Origin: JAIBDK01 sp965261915
GTDB lineage: Bacteria; Pseudomonadota; Gammaproteobacteria; Arenicellales; Poriferihabitantaceae
Assembly (NCBI GenBank): GCA_965261915.1
Contig: CBDHDW010000013.1
Location: 2,356,001-2,420,000 of the forward strand
Direction: 5' to 3'
DNA length: 64,000 bases
Of the stretch, positions 16,434-25,999 are shown one piece after another (positions within the stretch are counted from its first letter, which is position 1; each line of letters starts with the position of its first letter). A program made the translations under genes and the position numbers. The notes below the pieces were generated by a model. That model searched no databases, was not told the origin of the DNA, and worked only from the letters and a program-made list of their open reading frames with translations.

Positions 16434-18854
16434 ATGAACGAAGCCGACACCCGGGTGGAATTGATTGAACCCAAGCTGAAAGCCAGCGGTTGGGGTGTTG
16501 TTGCGGGGGCAAGGATTCTGCGTGAGCATACAATTACCGCTGGTAGGATACAGGTGGGCGGTGGACGTGGTAGGCTACTAATTGCCGATTATGTATTGGT
16601 TTACAAGGGGGAAAATCTGGCGGTGGTGGAGGCGAAAAGGGCTGGCTTGGCAGTGAGTGAAGGGGTTCAACAAGCGAAACTTTATGCAGAAAAATTAAAG
16701 GCGGCGATTGCCTATGCCAGCAACGGCAGAGAAATTTACCAAATCTGCATGAACACGGGCAAGGAGAGTTTGGTGGCGGATTTCCTAAGCCCGGATGAAA
16801 TGTGGGGCAAGGCGTATCCACCGGAATCACTGCTCCCGCTCACCACAGCATGGCGAGATAAATTTGCCCGCATTGCCTTTGAGGATAAAAGCGGCACTTG
16901 GCAACCGCGTTACTATCAAGAGCTTGCCATTCGCAATACTTTACAGGCAATCGCACAGGGTAAAAGCCGTGTCTTGCTGACGCTTGCCACCGGCACCGGT
17001 AAAACCGCGATTGCTTTTCAAATTGCTTGGGTTTTGTTCCATACGCGCTGGAATCTGTCAGTCAACACTCATGCGCATCAAGCGAGGCGGCCGCGAATTT
17101 TGTTTTTAGCGGATCGTAATATCCTCGCCGACCAGGCGTTTAATGCGTTTTCTGCTTTCTCTGATGATGCCATGGTGCGTATAAAACCAAGTGAAATTCG
17201 GCGGGATGGCAGGGTACCGACCAACGGCAACATTTTTTTCACGATTTTCCAGTCCTTTATGAGCGGTGCGGATGAGGCAGGTAACCGCGCGCCCTATTTT
17301 GGCGAATACCCGACAGATTATTTTGATTTTATTATTATTGACGAATGCCATCGCGGCGGCGCGAATGACGAAGGCAATTGGCGCGGCATTTTAGATTACT
17401 TTTCTCCGGCGGTGCAGTTGGGCTTGACCGCGACACCAAAGCGCGACGATAACGTGGATACTTATCGCTATTTTGGCGAGCCGGTTTATACCTACCCGCT
17501 CAAAGAAGGGATTAACGATGGTTTTCTAACGCCGTTTAAGGTGCAACGCATTACCACAACGCTGGATGATTATATTTACACAAGCGATGATGATGTTGTT
17601 GAGGGGGAAATCGAATCAGGCAGGCTATATATCGAACAGGATTTTAATAAGAGCATTGAAATAAAAGCGCGCGAAAATAAACGTGTGCAGATATTCATGA
17701 ATGCCGCCAATGAAAACGACAAAACCATTATTTTTTGCGCCAATCAGTCTCATGCCGCGCTGATTCGTAATTTGGTAAATCAAAACAAGCAAGAAGGCAC
17801 AGACCTCAATTATTGCGTCCGTGTTAGCGCAAATGATGGCGAAGCAGGCGAGCAATTTTTACGCGAATTTCAAGACAACGAAAAGTCACTGCCCACTATA
17901 CTGACAACTTCGCACAAACTCTCAACCGGTGTCGATGCGCGTAACATTCGTAACATTGTTTTACTAAGACCGGTCAGGCAGATGATTGAATTTAAGCAGA
18001 TTATCGGCAGGGGAACGCGGCTTTATGAGGGCAAAGACTTTTTTACTGTTTATGATTTTGTCGATGCCTATGAAAAGTTCTCGGACCCAGAATGGGACGG
18101 CGAGCCGATTGCAGAATCCCCTTGCGAAGGGTGCGGAGAAACGCCTTGTGTCTGTGACACGCCATTGCTAGAACCCTGCTCCAAATGCGGTTACCTGCCT
18201 TGCAGGTGCGTGAAGGAACCACCATCGATTTGCTATAAATGCGGACAAACGCCCTGTATTTGCACCAATAAAATCAGGGTAAAACTAGCCGATGGCAAGG
18301 AGCGTGAAATACAACACACCATAGCCACTTCATTCTGGAGTGCGGACGGAAAACCCATATCAGCAACGGAGTTTTTACATAATCTATTTGGCGAGCTACC
18401 CCGATTATTCAAGAATGAAGTAGAATTACGCCGCCTTTGGAGTGCGCCGACAACCCGAAAAACCCTGCTTGATAAACTAACTGAAGCTGGTTTCAACAAA
18501 GAAGCCCTGCTCGCATTACAAAAACTCATTGACGCAGAAAAAAGTGATTTATTTGATGTGCTGGAATATGTCTTTAACAGCGATACAAAACCAATCAGCA
18601 GAGAGGCGCGAGTGCGTGCCGCCGAGAAAGATATTGATCAATCGTGTAACGACAAGCAAAAAGAATTTATAGATTTTGTATTGAGCCAATATATTGAAAG
18701 CGGTGTTGATGAATTAGCCTTAGAAAAATTACCCAGTTTGCTGGAAATCAAATATCGCACTATAGCCGATGCCGAGCGAATGCTCGGCGAAACTGAAAAC
18801 ATCCGCCTGCTGTTTAGCGGTTTTCAAAAGCATCTGTATCGCCAGGCGGCGTAG
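16434..18854 (+). CDS. hsdR: Type I restriction endonuclease subunit
   Basis: The ATP-dependent translocase/nuclease of the type I complex, 806 aa. The N-terminal PD-(D/E)XK nuclease is seen as DYVLVYKGENLAVVEAKR; Walker A is LATGTGKT near residue 184, the DEAD-type box IIIDECHRGG near 300, TATPKR after it, and the helicase end IGRGTRLYEGKDFF. At residues 564-610 there is an unusual insertion of three tandem units CxxCGxxPCxC, probably zinc-binding. The C-terminal helical domain completes the subunit. It lies downstream of an A+T-rich module that separates it from hsdM/hsdS; about 70 bp before its ATG is non-coding. Confidence 0.94.
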   Translation: MNEADTRVELIEPKLKASGWGVVAGARILREHTITAGRIQVGGGRGRLLIADYVLVYKGENLAVVEAKRAGLAVSEGVQQAKLYAEKLKAAIAYASNGREIYQICMNTGKESLVADFLSPDEMWGKAYPPESLLPLTTAWRDKFARIAFEDKSGTWQPRYYQELAIRNTLQAIAQGKSRVLLTLATGTGKTAIAFQIAWVLFHTRWNLSVNTHAHQARRPRILFLADRNILADQAFNAFSAFSDDAMVRIKPSEIRRDGRVPTNGNIFFTIFQSFMSGADEAGNRAPYFGEYPTDYFDFIIIDECHRGGANDEGNWRGILDYFSPAVQLGLTATPKRDDNVDTYRYFGEPVYTYPLKEGINDGFLTPFKVQRITTTLDDYIYTSDDDVVEGEIESGRLYIEQDFNKSIEIKARENKRVQIFMNAANENDKTIIFCANQSHAALIRNLVNQNKQEGTDLNYCVRVSANDGEAGEQFLREFQDNEKSLPTILTTSHKLSTGVDARNIRNIVLLRPVRQMIEFKQIIGRGTRLYEGKDFFTVYDFVDAYEKFSDPEWDGEPIAESPCEGCGETPCVCDTPLLEPCSKCGYLPCRCVKEPPSICYKCGQTPCICTNKIRVKLADGKEREIQHTIATSFWSADGKPISATEFLHNLFGELPRLFKNEVELRRLWSAPTTRKTLLDKLTEAGFNKEALLALQKLIDAEKSDLFDVLEYVFNSDTKPISREARVRAAEKDIDQSCNDKQKEFIDFVLSQYIESGVDELALEKLPSLLEIKYRTIADAERMLGETENIRLLFSGFQKHLYRQAA

Positions 18855-18877
18855 GGGGTGGTCAAGGTATCGGCTCC

Positions 18878-19033
18878 TGATTTAGACGGTTCATGTTCAT
18901 AACTCATTGATTTATAAAGACACACAAAAATATCTAGGCACTACAAATACCCAGATATTTAAGGGTTATATCAACCAGTACAGTGGGTAAGCGGTGGTGG
19001 TGGCTTTTAATTCCATCACAGCATAGATTTTTG
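18878..19033 (-). mobile_element. IS1634-family 3' end remnant
   Basis: This 156-bp piece matches, in inverted orientation, the last part of the complete IS1634-type element downstream: TGATTTAGACGGTTC for the terminal repeat, then the ATTGATTTATAAAG and GTACAGTGGGTAAGC regions. It stops abruptly at the truncated tctA. It marks the junction between the restriction island and the transporter pseudogene. Confidence 0.85.
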
Positions 19034-19515
19034 GATCTATATGGTGCCGTCTTTGGCGGCTCCACTTCTGCTATTCTTATTAACGCACCGGGCGTTGCTG
19101 GCACTGTCGCCACAGCATTCGATGGCTACCCTCTGGCTAAGCAAGGTCATGCGGGCAAGGCACTTGCGATTGCCGCCCACCGTTCTTTTAGTGGCGGAAC
19201 AATTGCAGCGGTTTTCTTGTTATTCGCCGCTCCAGCCCTCGCATCTGTCTCCTTTAGTTTTCAATCGGCGGATTATTTCGCCCTGATGGTTCTAGGGCTA
19301 ACCGCTGTTTCCGCCTTTGCAGGAAAAGGAAATTTTTTGATTGCCGTTCTGATGACGCTTTTTGGGCTAATGCTTTCCACCATCGGAACAGACCAAACCG
19401 CGGGACTGCGCCGATTTACCTTTGGTTCAATCGATCTCATTGAGGGGATTAGTTTTCTCCTGCTTGCCATGGCAACCTTTGCACTATCAGAAGCCTTGAT
19501 GGTCATCTTGAAACC

Positions 19516-19567
19516 GGAAAAAGTTTCCGAAGTAGCCGAAAATGCCACCAAGGGCGATATTGGCTCC
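19516..19567 (+). repeat. 52-bp target-site duplication, left copy
   Basis: Identical to 21457-21508 and directly abutting the terminal repeat of the IS1634-type element. It begins GGAAAAAGTTTCCGAAG and ends ATATTGGCTCC. It is tctA coding sequence, so the second copy arose on insertion. Confidence 0.93.
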
Positions 19568-21456
19568 TGACTTCGACGGTCCACCCCACGCAGATCGCCC
19601 ACAGCCCAATAAACACGCGGGGGTGGTAGAGAAACTGGTTTGTAGTGCCTATCTTAATATTTGTGTTGATTTCGGCAATAGCACAGTGTAAACTCACCCC
19701 ATGTTCGTTCGCGTTAAATCGACACCCAATAGCCCAAGACAATCGGTTCAGATTGTTTCATCCGTGCGCGTCGGCGATAAGGTCAAGCAAAAGATTGTGC
19801 GTTATGTCGGCATTGCCATGGATGACGAGGAGTTGGCGCAGTTGAAGGCTTTGGCCGAGGTTGTCAAGGCGAAGATTGAAGCCCAGCATCAGCCCAGCCT
19901 GTTTCCGCCTGAGACGGTCGCCAAACAGATGCTTGAGGCGAAAGCAGCAAAAGCTCAATCGTCCAAAGCCACCTTGAATGTTGACCTGAGGCAGATGGTG
20001 GAAGAACAACGGGTGGTGCTGGGCATTCATGAGGTGTATGGCGCGGTCTATCGCCAGTTGTCGTTCGATACCCTGTTGCCGCAAAAGAAGTATCGTGCCT
20101 CCACAGAAGCCCTGTTCCATTGTGTGATGGCACGCATTGCCAATCCTAAAAGTAAGCGCGGCAGTGTGCAGCAGCTGGAGCAGGACTTTGGCGTTTCTTT
20201 GTCCTTAGAGAAAGTTTATCGGATGATGGATCAGCTGGACGATAACACCATCAGCCGGCTGCAAGCGATGACCTGTGAAGGCACGCGATCCTTGTTATCT
20301 GGTGCGTTGGATGTGTTGTTTTTTGACTGTACGACGCTCTATTTTGAGTCTTTCAAGGAAGACGAATTAAAACAAAATGGCTACAGCAAGGACTGTAAAT
20401 TTAATCAGCCCCAGGTATTGCTGGCTTTGCTGGTCACCCGCGAAGGTCTGCCGGTCGGCTACGAAGTGTTCCCTGGTGCTACTTTCGAGGGTCATAGCCT
20501 AATCAGCGTTTTGCAGACGATGCAAGCGCGCTATGATGTCCGGAAAATGATCTTTGTCGCTGATCGAGGCATGCTGAATGAAGACAATCTAAGCGCCCTG
20601 GATGAGGCGGGTGCTTATTACATCGTCGGGGCGAAACTAAAACAATTGCCCGCTGCACTACAAACCAGGGTATTGGATAAGTCGGCTTATCAGCCGCTTG
20701 GCAAAGACGGATCAAGCGCAGCCGAGCTGACACACAAGAAGAGACGACTCATTGTCTCACATTGTCCAAAGCGTGCGGATAAAGATCAACATGACCGACA
20801 AAAGGCAGTCGATCGGCTCATCAAGAAAATCGGTAAAAGCCAGAACCCCAAGGACTTATTAAATAACTACGGCTATAAAAAGTTTCTGATTATCAAGGGA
20901 AAAACCAGCCTGAGTATCAACCAAGATAAAATTGATGCCGAAAGCCGCTGGGACGGACTGCATGGCGTCATCACCAATTTGCCCGATACGCCGCACCAGG
21001 AAGTGCTATCACACTATCGCGGCTTATGGCAGGTTGAAGAAAGTTTCCGCATCACTAAACACGACTTAAAAGTACGCCCTATCTACCACTGGACACCCTC
21101 AAGAGTGCGTGCCCACATTGCCATTTCGTTCATGGCTTTTGCCTGCATCAGACAGCTAATGTATCGAATCAAGCTACAACATAAAGCCTTATCCCCTGCT
21201 GTTATCCGTAATGCCTTGATTCATGTGCAACACAGCGTGTTCAAACACAAGCGCACCAAACAGCGTTATGTCATGCCTTCTCAAATCAATCCAGAGGCAA
21301 AAAAAATCTATGCTGTGATGGGATTAAAAGCGACCACCACAGCTTACCCACTGTACTAATTGACATAATTCTTCAATATCTGGGCATTTGTAGTGCCTAG
21401 ATATTTTTGTGTTTCTTTATAAATCAATGACTTATGAGGGTTGACCGTCGAAGTCA
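19568..21456 (+). mobile_element. Complete IS1634-family insertion sequence
   Basis: An 1889-bp element with perfect 14-bp terminal inverted repeats TGACTTCGACGGTC / GACCGTCGAAGTCA, one transposase gene and a 52-bp target duplication. Long, variable target duplications are a known trait of the IS1634 group. The intact transposase and identical flanks suggest a recent insertion into tctA. Two decayed relatives lie at 18.88 and 22.4-22.9 kb. Confidence 0.92.
19701..21359 (+). CDS. IS1634-family transposase
   Basis: A 552-residue DDE transposase of the IS4/IS1634 type. The N-terminal part (MFVRVKSTPNSPRQSVQIV) is typical of the group. Catalytic segments are LDVLFFDCTTLYFESF (first D), MIFVADRGMLNEDNL (second D), and HYRGLWQVEESFRITKHDL (Y-R-x-R/W-x-x-E-x-x-F signature with the Glu). 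The C-terminus is complete, with a stop 97 bp before the right end. It appears functional. Confidence 0.93.
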   Translation: MFVRVKSTPNSPRQSVQIVSSVRVGDKVKQKIVRYVGIAMDDEELAQLKALAEVVKAKIEAQHQPSLFPPETVAKQMLEAKAAKAQSSKATLNVDLRQMVEEQRVVLGIHEVYGAVYRQLSFDTLLPQKKYRASTEALFHCVMARIANPKSKRGSVQQLEQDFGVSLSLEKVYRMMDQLDDNTISRLQAMTCEGTRSLLSGALDVLFFDCTTLYFESFKEDELKQNGYSKDCKFNQPQVLLALLVTREGLPVGYEVFPGATFEGHSLISVLQTMQARYDVRKMIFVADRGMLNEDNLSALDEAGAYYIVGAKLKQLPAALQTRVLDKSAYQPLGKDGSSAAELTHKKRRLIVSHCPKRADKDQHDRQKAVDRLIKKIGKSQNPKDLLNNYGYKKFLIIKGKTSLSINQDKIDAESRWDGLHGVITNLPDTPHQEVLSHYRGLWQVEESFRITKHDLKVRPIYHWTPSRVRAHIAISFMAFACIRQLMYRIKLQHKALSPAVIRNALIHVQHSVFKHKRTKQRYVMPSQINPEAKKIYAVMGLKATTTAYPLY

Positions 21457-21508
21457 GGAAAAAGTTTCCGAAGTAGCCGAAAATGCCACCAAGGGCGATA
21501 TTGGCTCC
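21457..21508 (+). repeat. 52-bp target-site duplication, right copy
   Basis: Exact repeat of 19516-19567, starting at the base after the right inverted repeat of the IS. The tctA frame resumes at its end. Confidence 0.93.
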
Positions 21509-22209
21509 ATGAAAATCACCAAGGGAGAAGTTAAGTACCTCGCTCCATCTGTGGGAAGGAGTTCTGTTCTAGGGTTTTTTATGGGTGTTCTGCCTGGTGC
21601 TGGAGCGACCATTGCGTCTTTCCTCGCCTATGGAATGGAACGCAGTTTTGCCAGCACTAAGGAAAAGCTTAAATTTGGCAAAGGGAGCATCAGAGGACTA
21701 GCAGCACCAGAAACAGCAAACAATGCGGCCTCCTCAGGTTCTTTCGTACCGTTACTGACGCTCGGATTCCTGGTTCAGGAACAACGGCAATAATGCTTGG
21801 CGCGCTTATTTCTTATGGAGTCCAGCCAGGCCCAAGACTGTTTATCGAACACCCTACCGTTTTCTGGTCTGTGATTATTTTCTTCTCCTTCATTGGTGTC
21901 TATTGGGTTTCCTTCAATACCTTTGATATTCATATCATGGTGATTATCGCGGCAATCGCTATATTCTGCCGGCTGATTAACTTTCCTCTGGCACCGATGC
22001 TGCTCGGCTTCATATTGGGAGGCATGATGGAAGACAATCTTCGGCGTGCGCTTGCCATTAGTGACGGTGAACTCTCTTTCCTTTGGGAACGACCAATCAC
22101 GGCAACAATTCTAACGATCACCGTTGTTATACTCCTTACCCCACTCACCAAAAGCATCCTCGAAGCACGGAGAAACAAATTAGTGAAAATCAATGATAGC
22201 GCAAGATAA

Positions 22210-22873
22210 AACGCGCCATTAACTGAGGCAAAATTTTTACTAACTCTGATCGTGGCAGTAATCTATCTAGGCTCATTACTATACCGTAGCCGGTCAACTG
22301 GTATTCGGTGGCGCGAAATTGAATGGTCAGGTTTTTGTACAGTTTGCACTGATGGTGTAGGCTGATAATGAGTTTTAGTTCTTCCTTGGATTGATCATCC
22401 GTGCCATTACACAATGGAACAGTGCTTCTCTGGAGGTACGATACGGCTTCTGTAGCAAACAGGGTGTCGAACGACAACTGGCGATAGACCTCGCCATACA
22501 CTTCATGGATGCCCAGCACCACACGCTGTTCTTCCGCCATCTGTTTTAGGTCAACAGTCAAAGCGGCTTTGGCGGCTTGGGATGATTGGGCTTTTGCGGT
22601 TTTCGCCTCAAGCACCTGTTTGGCGACCGTCTCAGGCGGAAACAAACTCGCTTGGTGTTGGGCTTCGATCTTAGCCTTGATGGCTTCGGCTAGTTCTTTT
22701 AATCGCACCATCTCATAGTCATCCATGTCATCACATGGCAATCCTGACATGGGGCACAATTTTTTGCCTGACCTTATCGTCGATGCGAACGGATTGCAAT
22801 CTGAACCGATTGTATTGGGCTGTTAGGTGTAGATTTAACGCGAACGAACATGGGATTAGTTTACCCTGTGCCA
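22210..22873 (-). mobile_element. IS1634-family transposase 5' remnant, chimeric
   Basis: Minus-strand sequence from about 22873 down matches the 5' part of the intact IS1634 transposase: the upstream GGCACAG-GTAAACT, MFVRVKSTPNSP-like start, then KIEAQHQASLFPPETVAKQ, EEQRVVLGIHEVYGEVYRQLSFDT. A frameshift sits near 22750. Below about 22400 the similarity ends, and the remaining frame (KNLTIQFRATEYQL) looks like part of an unrelated transposase. It immediately follows the dead tctA. Confidence 0.8.
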
Positions 22874-22876
22874 TAG

Positions 22877-23015
22877 GAGTTATTGTCAAAAAGTGGTGTT
22901 TTCAGCATCTGAATCAAGCGGCGATCGGGTCAACGTCTTTGACCTCGATGCCATCGCTAAATTCTATTCCTGTAATCACCTTCGCGAGGCAGTCAAACCG
23001 GCGCAGGCGACGCCA
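22877..23015 (-). mobile_element. IS256-type element end, copy 1
   Basis: About 139 bp encoding, on the minus strand, a transposase C-terminus (GIEFSDGIEVKDVDPIAA type) plus the terminal GAGTTATTGTCAAAA repeat. A second copy in the same orientation lies at 25222-25358. The two flank the AbiE module. Confidence 0.75.
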
Positions 23016-23262
23016 TTAATCTATTTTGTTCCATCTTAGAGTGGAGCCAGCAGCAGCAATCACTGGGCTTTTCAGCCCGTTAATCGAAACCGAACCCGCA
23101 AACACTCGCCAGATTCGCACTTAATATAGGCGTATCTGGTTCGGTTTTGTGGCTAACTTATCAGGCAATAGAACCCTTAAGTAGCTGAAACTTCGGGGTT
23201 AATATAACAATCGCAATCGTCTGTGTTCATGCTTATTTGATATCGATCGATTGGGGAACATA

Positions 23263-23330
23263 TATTGTTCAATATATTATGCTGTTCATAAAACATGAAT
23301 ATGATATATTTGTGAACATGAATGAACAGG
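23263..23330. promoter_or_regulatory. Putative AbiEi operator/promoter
   Basis: Just upstream of the antitoxin ATG are repeated TGTTCA (23268 region and 23283) and inverse TGAACA elements (23313 and 23323), interspersed with A+T-rich sequence (TGATATATT). AbiEi antitoxins are known to repress their own promoter through inverted repeats, so this is a likely autoregulatory site. Not verified. Confidence 0.45.
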
Positions 23331-24373
23331 AAATTCTAAAGACAGCTTTAGAGACCCTAGAGTTGAATACAGATATCAAAGCAACATTCCTTGAGATAGA
23401 GCCACGGAAAGGGTTGGCTGATGATCGGATTAAGCTGGACGGATTAGAGTTGCTCACCAAGGTAAAAAAAAACGTACTCCGAGCAAATGTCGGGACGATT
23501 ATAAACCAGCTCAAAAAACTGGAAACGGAAGGCGATACATTGCTGGTTGGCACTTACATCAATGACAAGCTTGGCAATTTATTACGCGATGCAAAAATCA
23601 ATTATCTGGACACAGCTGGAAACGCGTACCTAAAGAAAAAACCACTGATTGTGTTTATCAAGGGAAATACAGAACCAAAAGCAAAAGTGGAGCCTATTGA
23701 CCAAGCATTTACCCCCACCGGACTCAAGGTTGCCTATGCCCTGCTAACTCAGCCTGAGCTAGCTAAAAACGGCACTCACCGAGACATTGCCGATCAAGCA
23801 GATGTTGCCCTTGGCGCAGTAGGAAAAATAATACTGGATCTTATCCAAAAAGGCTTTCTCAATGAGCGCATCAAAACCAAAGAACGCTATTGGAATAAAG
23901 ACCACATTTGGAAAATGATTGAGAAATGGGTTGAAGCCTACCCTAAGCTGCGTAAAAAGCAATTCATTGGGCGGTATACCACGAACGATAATCAATGGTG
24001 GAAAGCCCACGACTTAGTGCTGCATCGTTATGGCGCGTTTCTAGGCGGCGAAATTGCAGCAGAACAATACACGGATCACCTGAAGCCCGAAATTGGCATA
24101 GTCTATCTAGAGGCAGATAAAACGAAAGGTTTTTTAAAAGACTTGAGACTGGCTAAAGCCAGGGGTGAAGGTAAGGAAGAAACTGCTATCGATCTCATGG
24201 AAAAGTTTTGGCGTGAGGAAGCGGAATTACAAAACCATAAGAACTTGGTACACCCGCTGATTGCTTATGCAGATTTAATTGTGACTGCGGATGTCAGGAA
24301 TATCGAAACGGCTCAAATAATAAAAGAAGATCAATTGATACCGATAGTTGAGGCAATCAGCAATGCGAACTGA
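23318..24373 (+). CDS. abiEi: Type IV toxin-antitoxin AbiEi-family antitoxin
   Basis: A 351-residue protein from the ATG at 23318 (MNEQEILKTALETLELN); an upstream start would add 27 residues across the putative operator and is less likely. It has a winged-helix segment in the middle (HRDIADQADVALGAVGKIILDLIQKGFL) and a C-terminal domain with DLVLHRYGAFLGGEIAAEQYT and an IVYLEAD strand typical of the AbiEi/AbiEi_3 family. Overlaps the toxin gene by 11 bp. AbiEi neutralises the AbiEii nucleotidyltransferase and represses transcription. Confidence 0.85.
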   Translation: MNEQEILKTALETLELNTDIKATFLEIEPRKGLADDRIKLDGLELLTKVKKNVLRANVGTIINQLKKLETEGDTLLVGTYINDKLGNLLRDAKINYLDTAGNAYLKKKPLIVFIKGNTEPKAKVEPIDQAFTPTGLKVAYALLTQPELAKNGTHRDIADQADVALGAVGKIILDLIQKGFLNERIKTKERYWNKDHIWKMIEKWVEAYPKLRKKQFIGRYTTNDNQWWKAHDLVLHRYGAFLGGEIAAEQYTDHLKPEIGIVYLEADKTKGFLKDLRLAKARGEGKEETAIDLMEKFWREEAELQNHKNLVHPLIAYADLIVTADVRNIETAQIIKEDQLIPIVEAISNAN

Positions 24374-25199
24374 GCATGGTGACTTCCGAGAGGAATACTT
24401 GGATTGCTTTGAGTATTTAAACAAAGCCGCCAAAGACGTTGACCTTAGGTATATGCTTGTTGGTGCTACTGCTCGTGACTTAGTGATGCAGTGCGTCTAC
24501 GGTATTGAATCACCTCGGAGAACATACGATATTGACATAAGCATTCTCGTTGATTCGTGGGAGATTTATGACGATTTTAAAAACCATTTAAAGCAGAATA
24601 AATTTGTAGCCCATAAGAGCGTTTCTCATAAATTAATCTTTACGGCATCATCAAACTTACAAATCCAGTTAGACCTTCTGCCCTTTGGAAGCATAAGCGA
24701 TGAGAGTGGAGATATCAGCTGGCCACCTAAAGGTGATTTTAAAATGTCGATTTTAGGCTTCGCTGAAGCCTTTAATCATGCATTGGCTATAGAGACAAAC
24801 AGAGGTGTCAGTATTCCTGTTGTCTCCCCGGAAGGATTCTGTTTGTTAAAAATCGTGGCTTGGTTAGATCGCTTAGGAAATGTGAGGAGAAAAGATGCAG
24901 AGGACATTTACTTCGTTCTTAGCAATTATGAAAAATTAGGTGATAACCAACACGCGATTTATGAGGAAGGGTTTGCAGAAAAGTACGATTTCGACCCCGA
25001 TCTAGCCATTGCTGCAAAGCTCGGAGAGAAAATCAGAGAGTTAAGCTCTGAACGCACATCTAAATTCATAACTGCCGAATTATTTACCGACGAGACCGAA
25101 ATACTCTTGGAGGAACTAGCCAGTGAAATGAGCAAGCAAAAGGAAAGAAATCTTGATCTTTTAACTGCGCTAAAAACGGAATTTTTAGGAGGTGAATGA
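24363..25199 (+). CDS. abiEii: AbiEii/AbiGii-type nucleotidyltransferase toxin
   Basis: A 278-residue protein from the ATG at 24363, inside the antitoxin stop; a TTG 15 bp upstream is the alternative. The nucleotidyltransferase fold is seen as MLVGATARDLVM (G-x-T-x-R-D) followed by RRTYDIDISILVDSW with the two metal Asp, then LQIQLDLLPFG with the third acidic residue. AbiEii-type toxins block growth by transferring nucleotides to cellular RNA, and protect against phage by abortive infection. The gene pair lies between two copies of an IS256 end. Confidence 0.85.
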   Translation: MRTEHGDFREEYLDCFEYLNKAAKDVDLRYMLVGATARDLVMQCVYGIESPRRTYDIDISILVDSWEIYDDFKNHLKQNKFVAHKSVSHKLIFTASSNLQIQLDLLPFGSISDESGDISWPPKGDFKMSILGFAEAFNHALAIETNRGVSIPVVSPEGFCLLKIVAWLDRLGNVRRKDAEDIYFVLSNYEKLGDNQHAIYEEGFAEKYDFDPDLAIAAKLGEKIRELSSERTSKFITAELFTDETEILLEELASEMSKQKERNLDLLTALKTEFLGGE

Positions 25200-25221
25200 G
25201 AGTGAGGCGTCAGATCACGGA

Positions 25222-25650
25222 GAGTTATTGTCAAAAGTGGTGTTTCCGCATCTGAATCAAGCGGCGATCGGGTCAACGTCTTTGACCTCGATGCCATCGC
25301 TAAATTCTATTCCTGTAATCATCTTCGCGAGGCAGTCAAACCCGCGCAGGCGATGCCAGTTTCCCTCGGCACACCGCCAGCAACGCTATCTTGGGGGATA
25401 CACTTCCTCCAATACCGCCCAGGAATCCCATGGCACCGTCGCCAATAGCCAGTTTGGGGAATGCTCATGCCCCGGGAACTTCAGCTTCAACAATACCTCG
25501 CGCCGCTCTGTGTCGATTCCCGCACGCCGTATTCAATGGCCAGAAAGTGCTTCTCCCCGCGCTCATTCACACCAATAATGACCAGAGCGCACAGCTTGCC
25601 CTCGACCGCTTGGTGGACCAGTTTCTGTGCTCGGCTTGTAACCGTTCATT
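25222..25650 (-). mobile_element. IS256-type transposase remnant, copy 2
   Basis: Read on the minus strand, this gives KLCALVIIGVNERGEKHFLAIE, a frameshift, then LLKLKFPG, LATVPWDSWAVLEEVYP and NWHRLRGFDCLAKMITGIEFSDG to a stop: parts of an IS256/mutator transposase with the middle deleted. The terminal GAGTTATTGTCAAAAGTGG ends at 25222. Its last 137 bp duplicate copy 1. From 25650 to 26000 no gene is recognised apart from a short HhH-like repeat. Confidence 0.8.
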
Positions 25651-25777
25651 CAATGGATCTGTACTCGCCTCTCGACCTTCAAATTCAATAAGGTTATTCT
25701 TGCTCATGGTGGCGTATCTGGTTGCTTGGTTGTATGGTAACTTCCAATCAACCCGATACGTCGCCTTTTTTCAGATG

Positions 25778-25812
25778 TTGAGGGCATTGGCGCGAAAACA
25801 GCCGATAGAATT
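25778..25812 (+). repeat. Duplicated HhH-coding fragment of the downstream endonuclease
   Basis: A 35-bp stretch around GAGGGCATTGGCGC matches 27187-27221 in the endonuclease gene at 33 of 35 positions; both differences are transitions. In the gene it codes for EGIGAKTADRI. It may be the scar of a second, lost endonuclease copy. Confidence 0.55.
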
Positions 25813-25999
25813 ATTTACGGGGTCTGATTTTGCGGTAAGTTGTTATTGAACAGGTATTTTATTTTCTGCGGGATTAGTATTTGGGCACGGTTGTTGTGTT
25901 TGGAATGCTAAACTTGGTGTTTTATGGAGGGGGAATTGAGGCGAGCGGCTTTTTAGCTGCTCATAGATTATCTTAGAGCATGATTCGAATGGAGTTTAT

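Larger units (their letters stand above)
19034..22209 (+). pseudogene. tctA-type tripartite tricarboxylate transporter permease, truncated and IS-interrupted
   Basis: Large permease subunit of a TTT solute transporter. Its 5' end (roughly 75-80 codons) is missing; it begins at DLYGAVFGGSTSAILINAPG, which follows an IS remnant directly. It is split by a complete IS1634-type element after the KGDIGS codons. The second half (MKITKGEVKYLAPSVGR, then VLPGAGATIASFLAYGMER and APETANNAASSGSFVP) carries a one-base loss near 21767 that shifts LTLGIPGSGTTAIMLG into two frames, after which the membrane-spanning C-terminus reads on to 22209. Three separate lesions mean it is dead. No tctB or tctC neighbour is left here; an intact TTT system lies at 36.8-40.1 kb. 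Confidence 0.9.
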
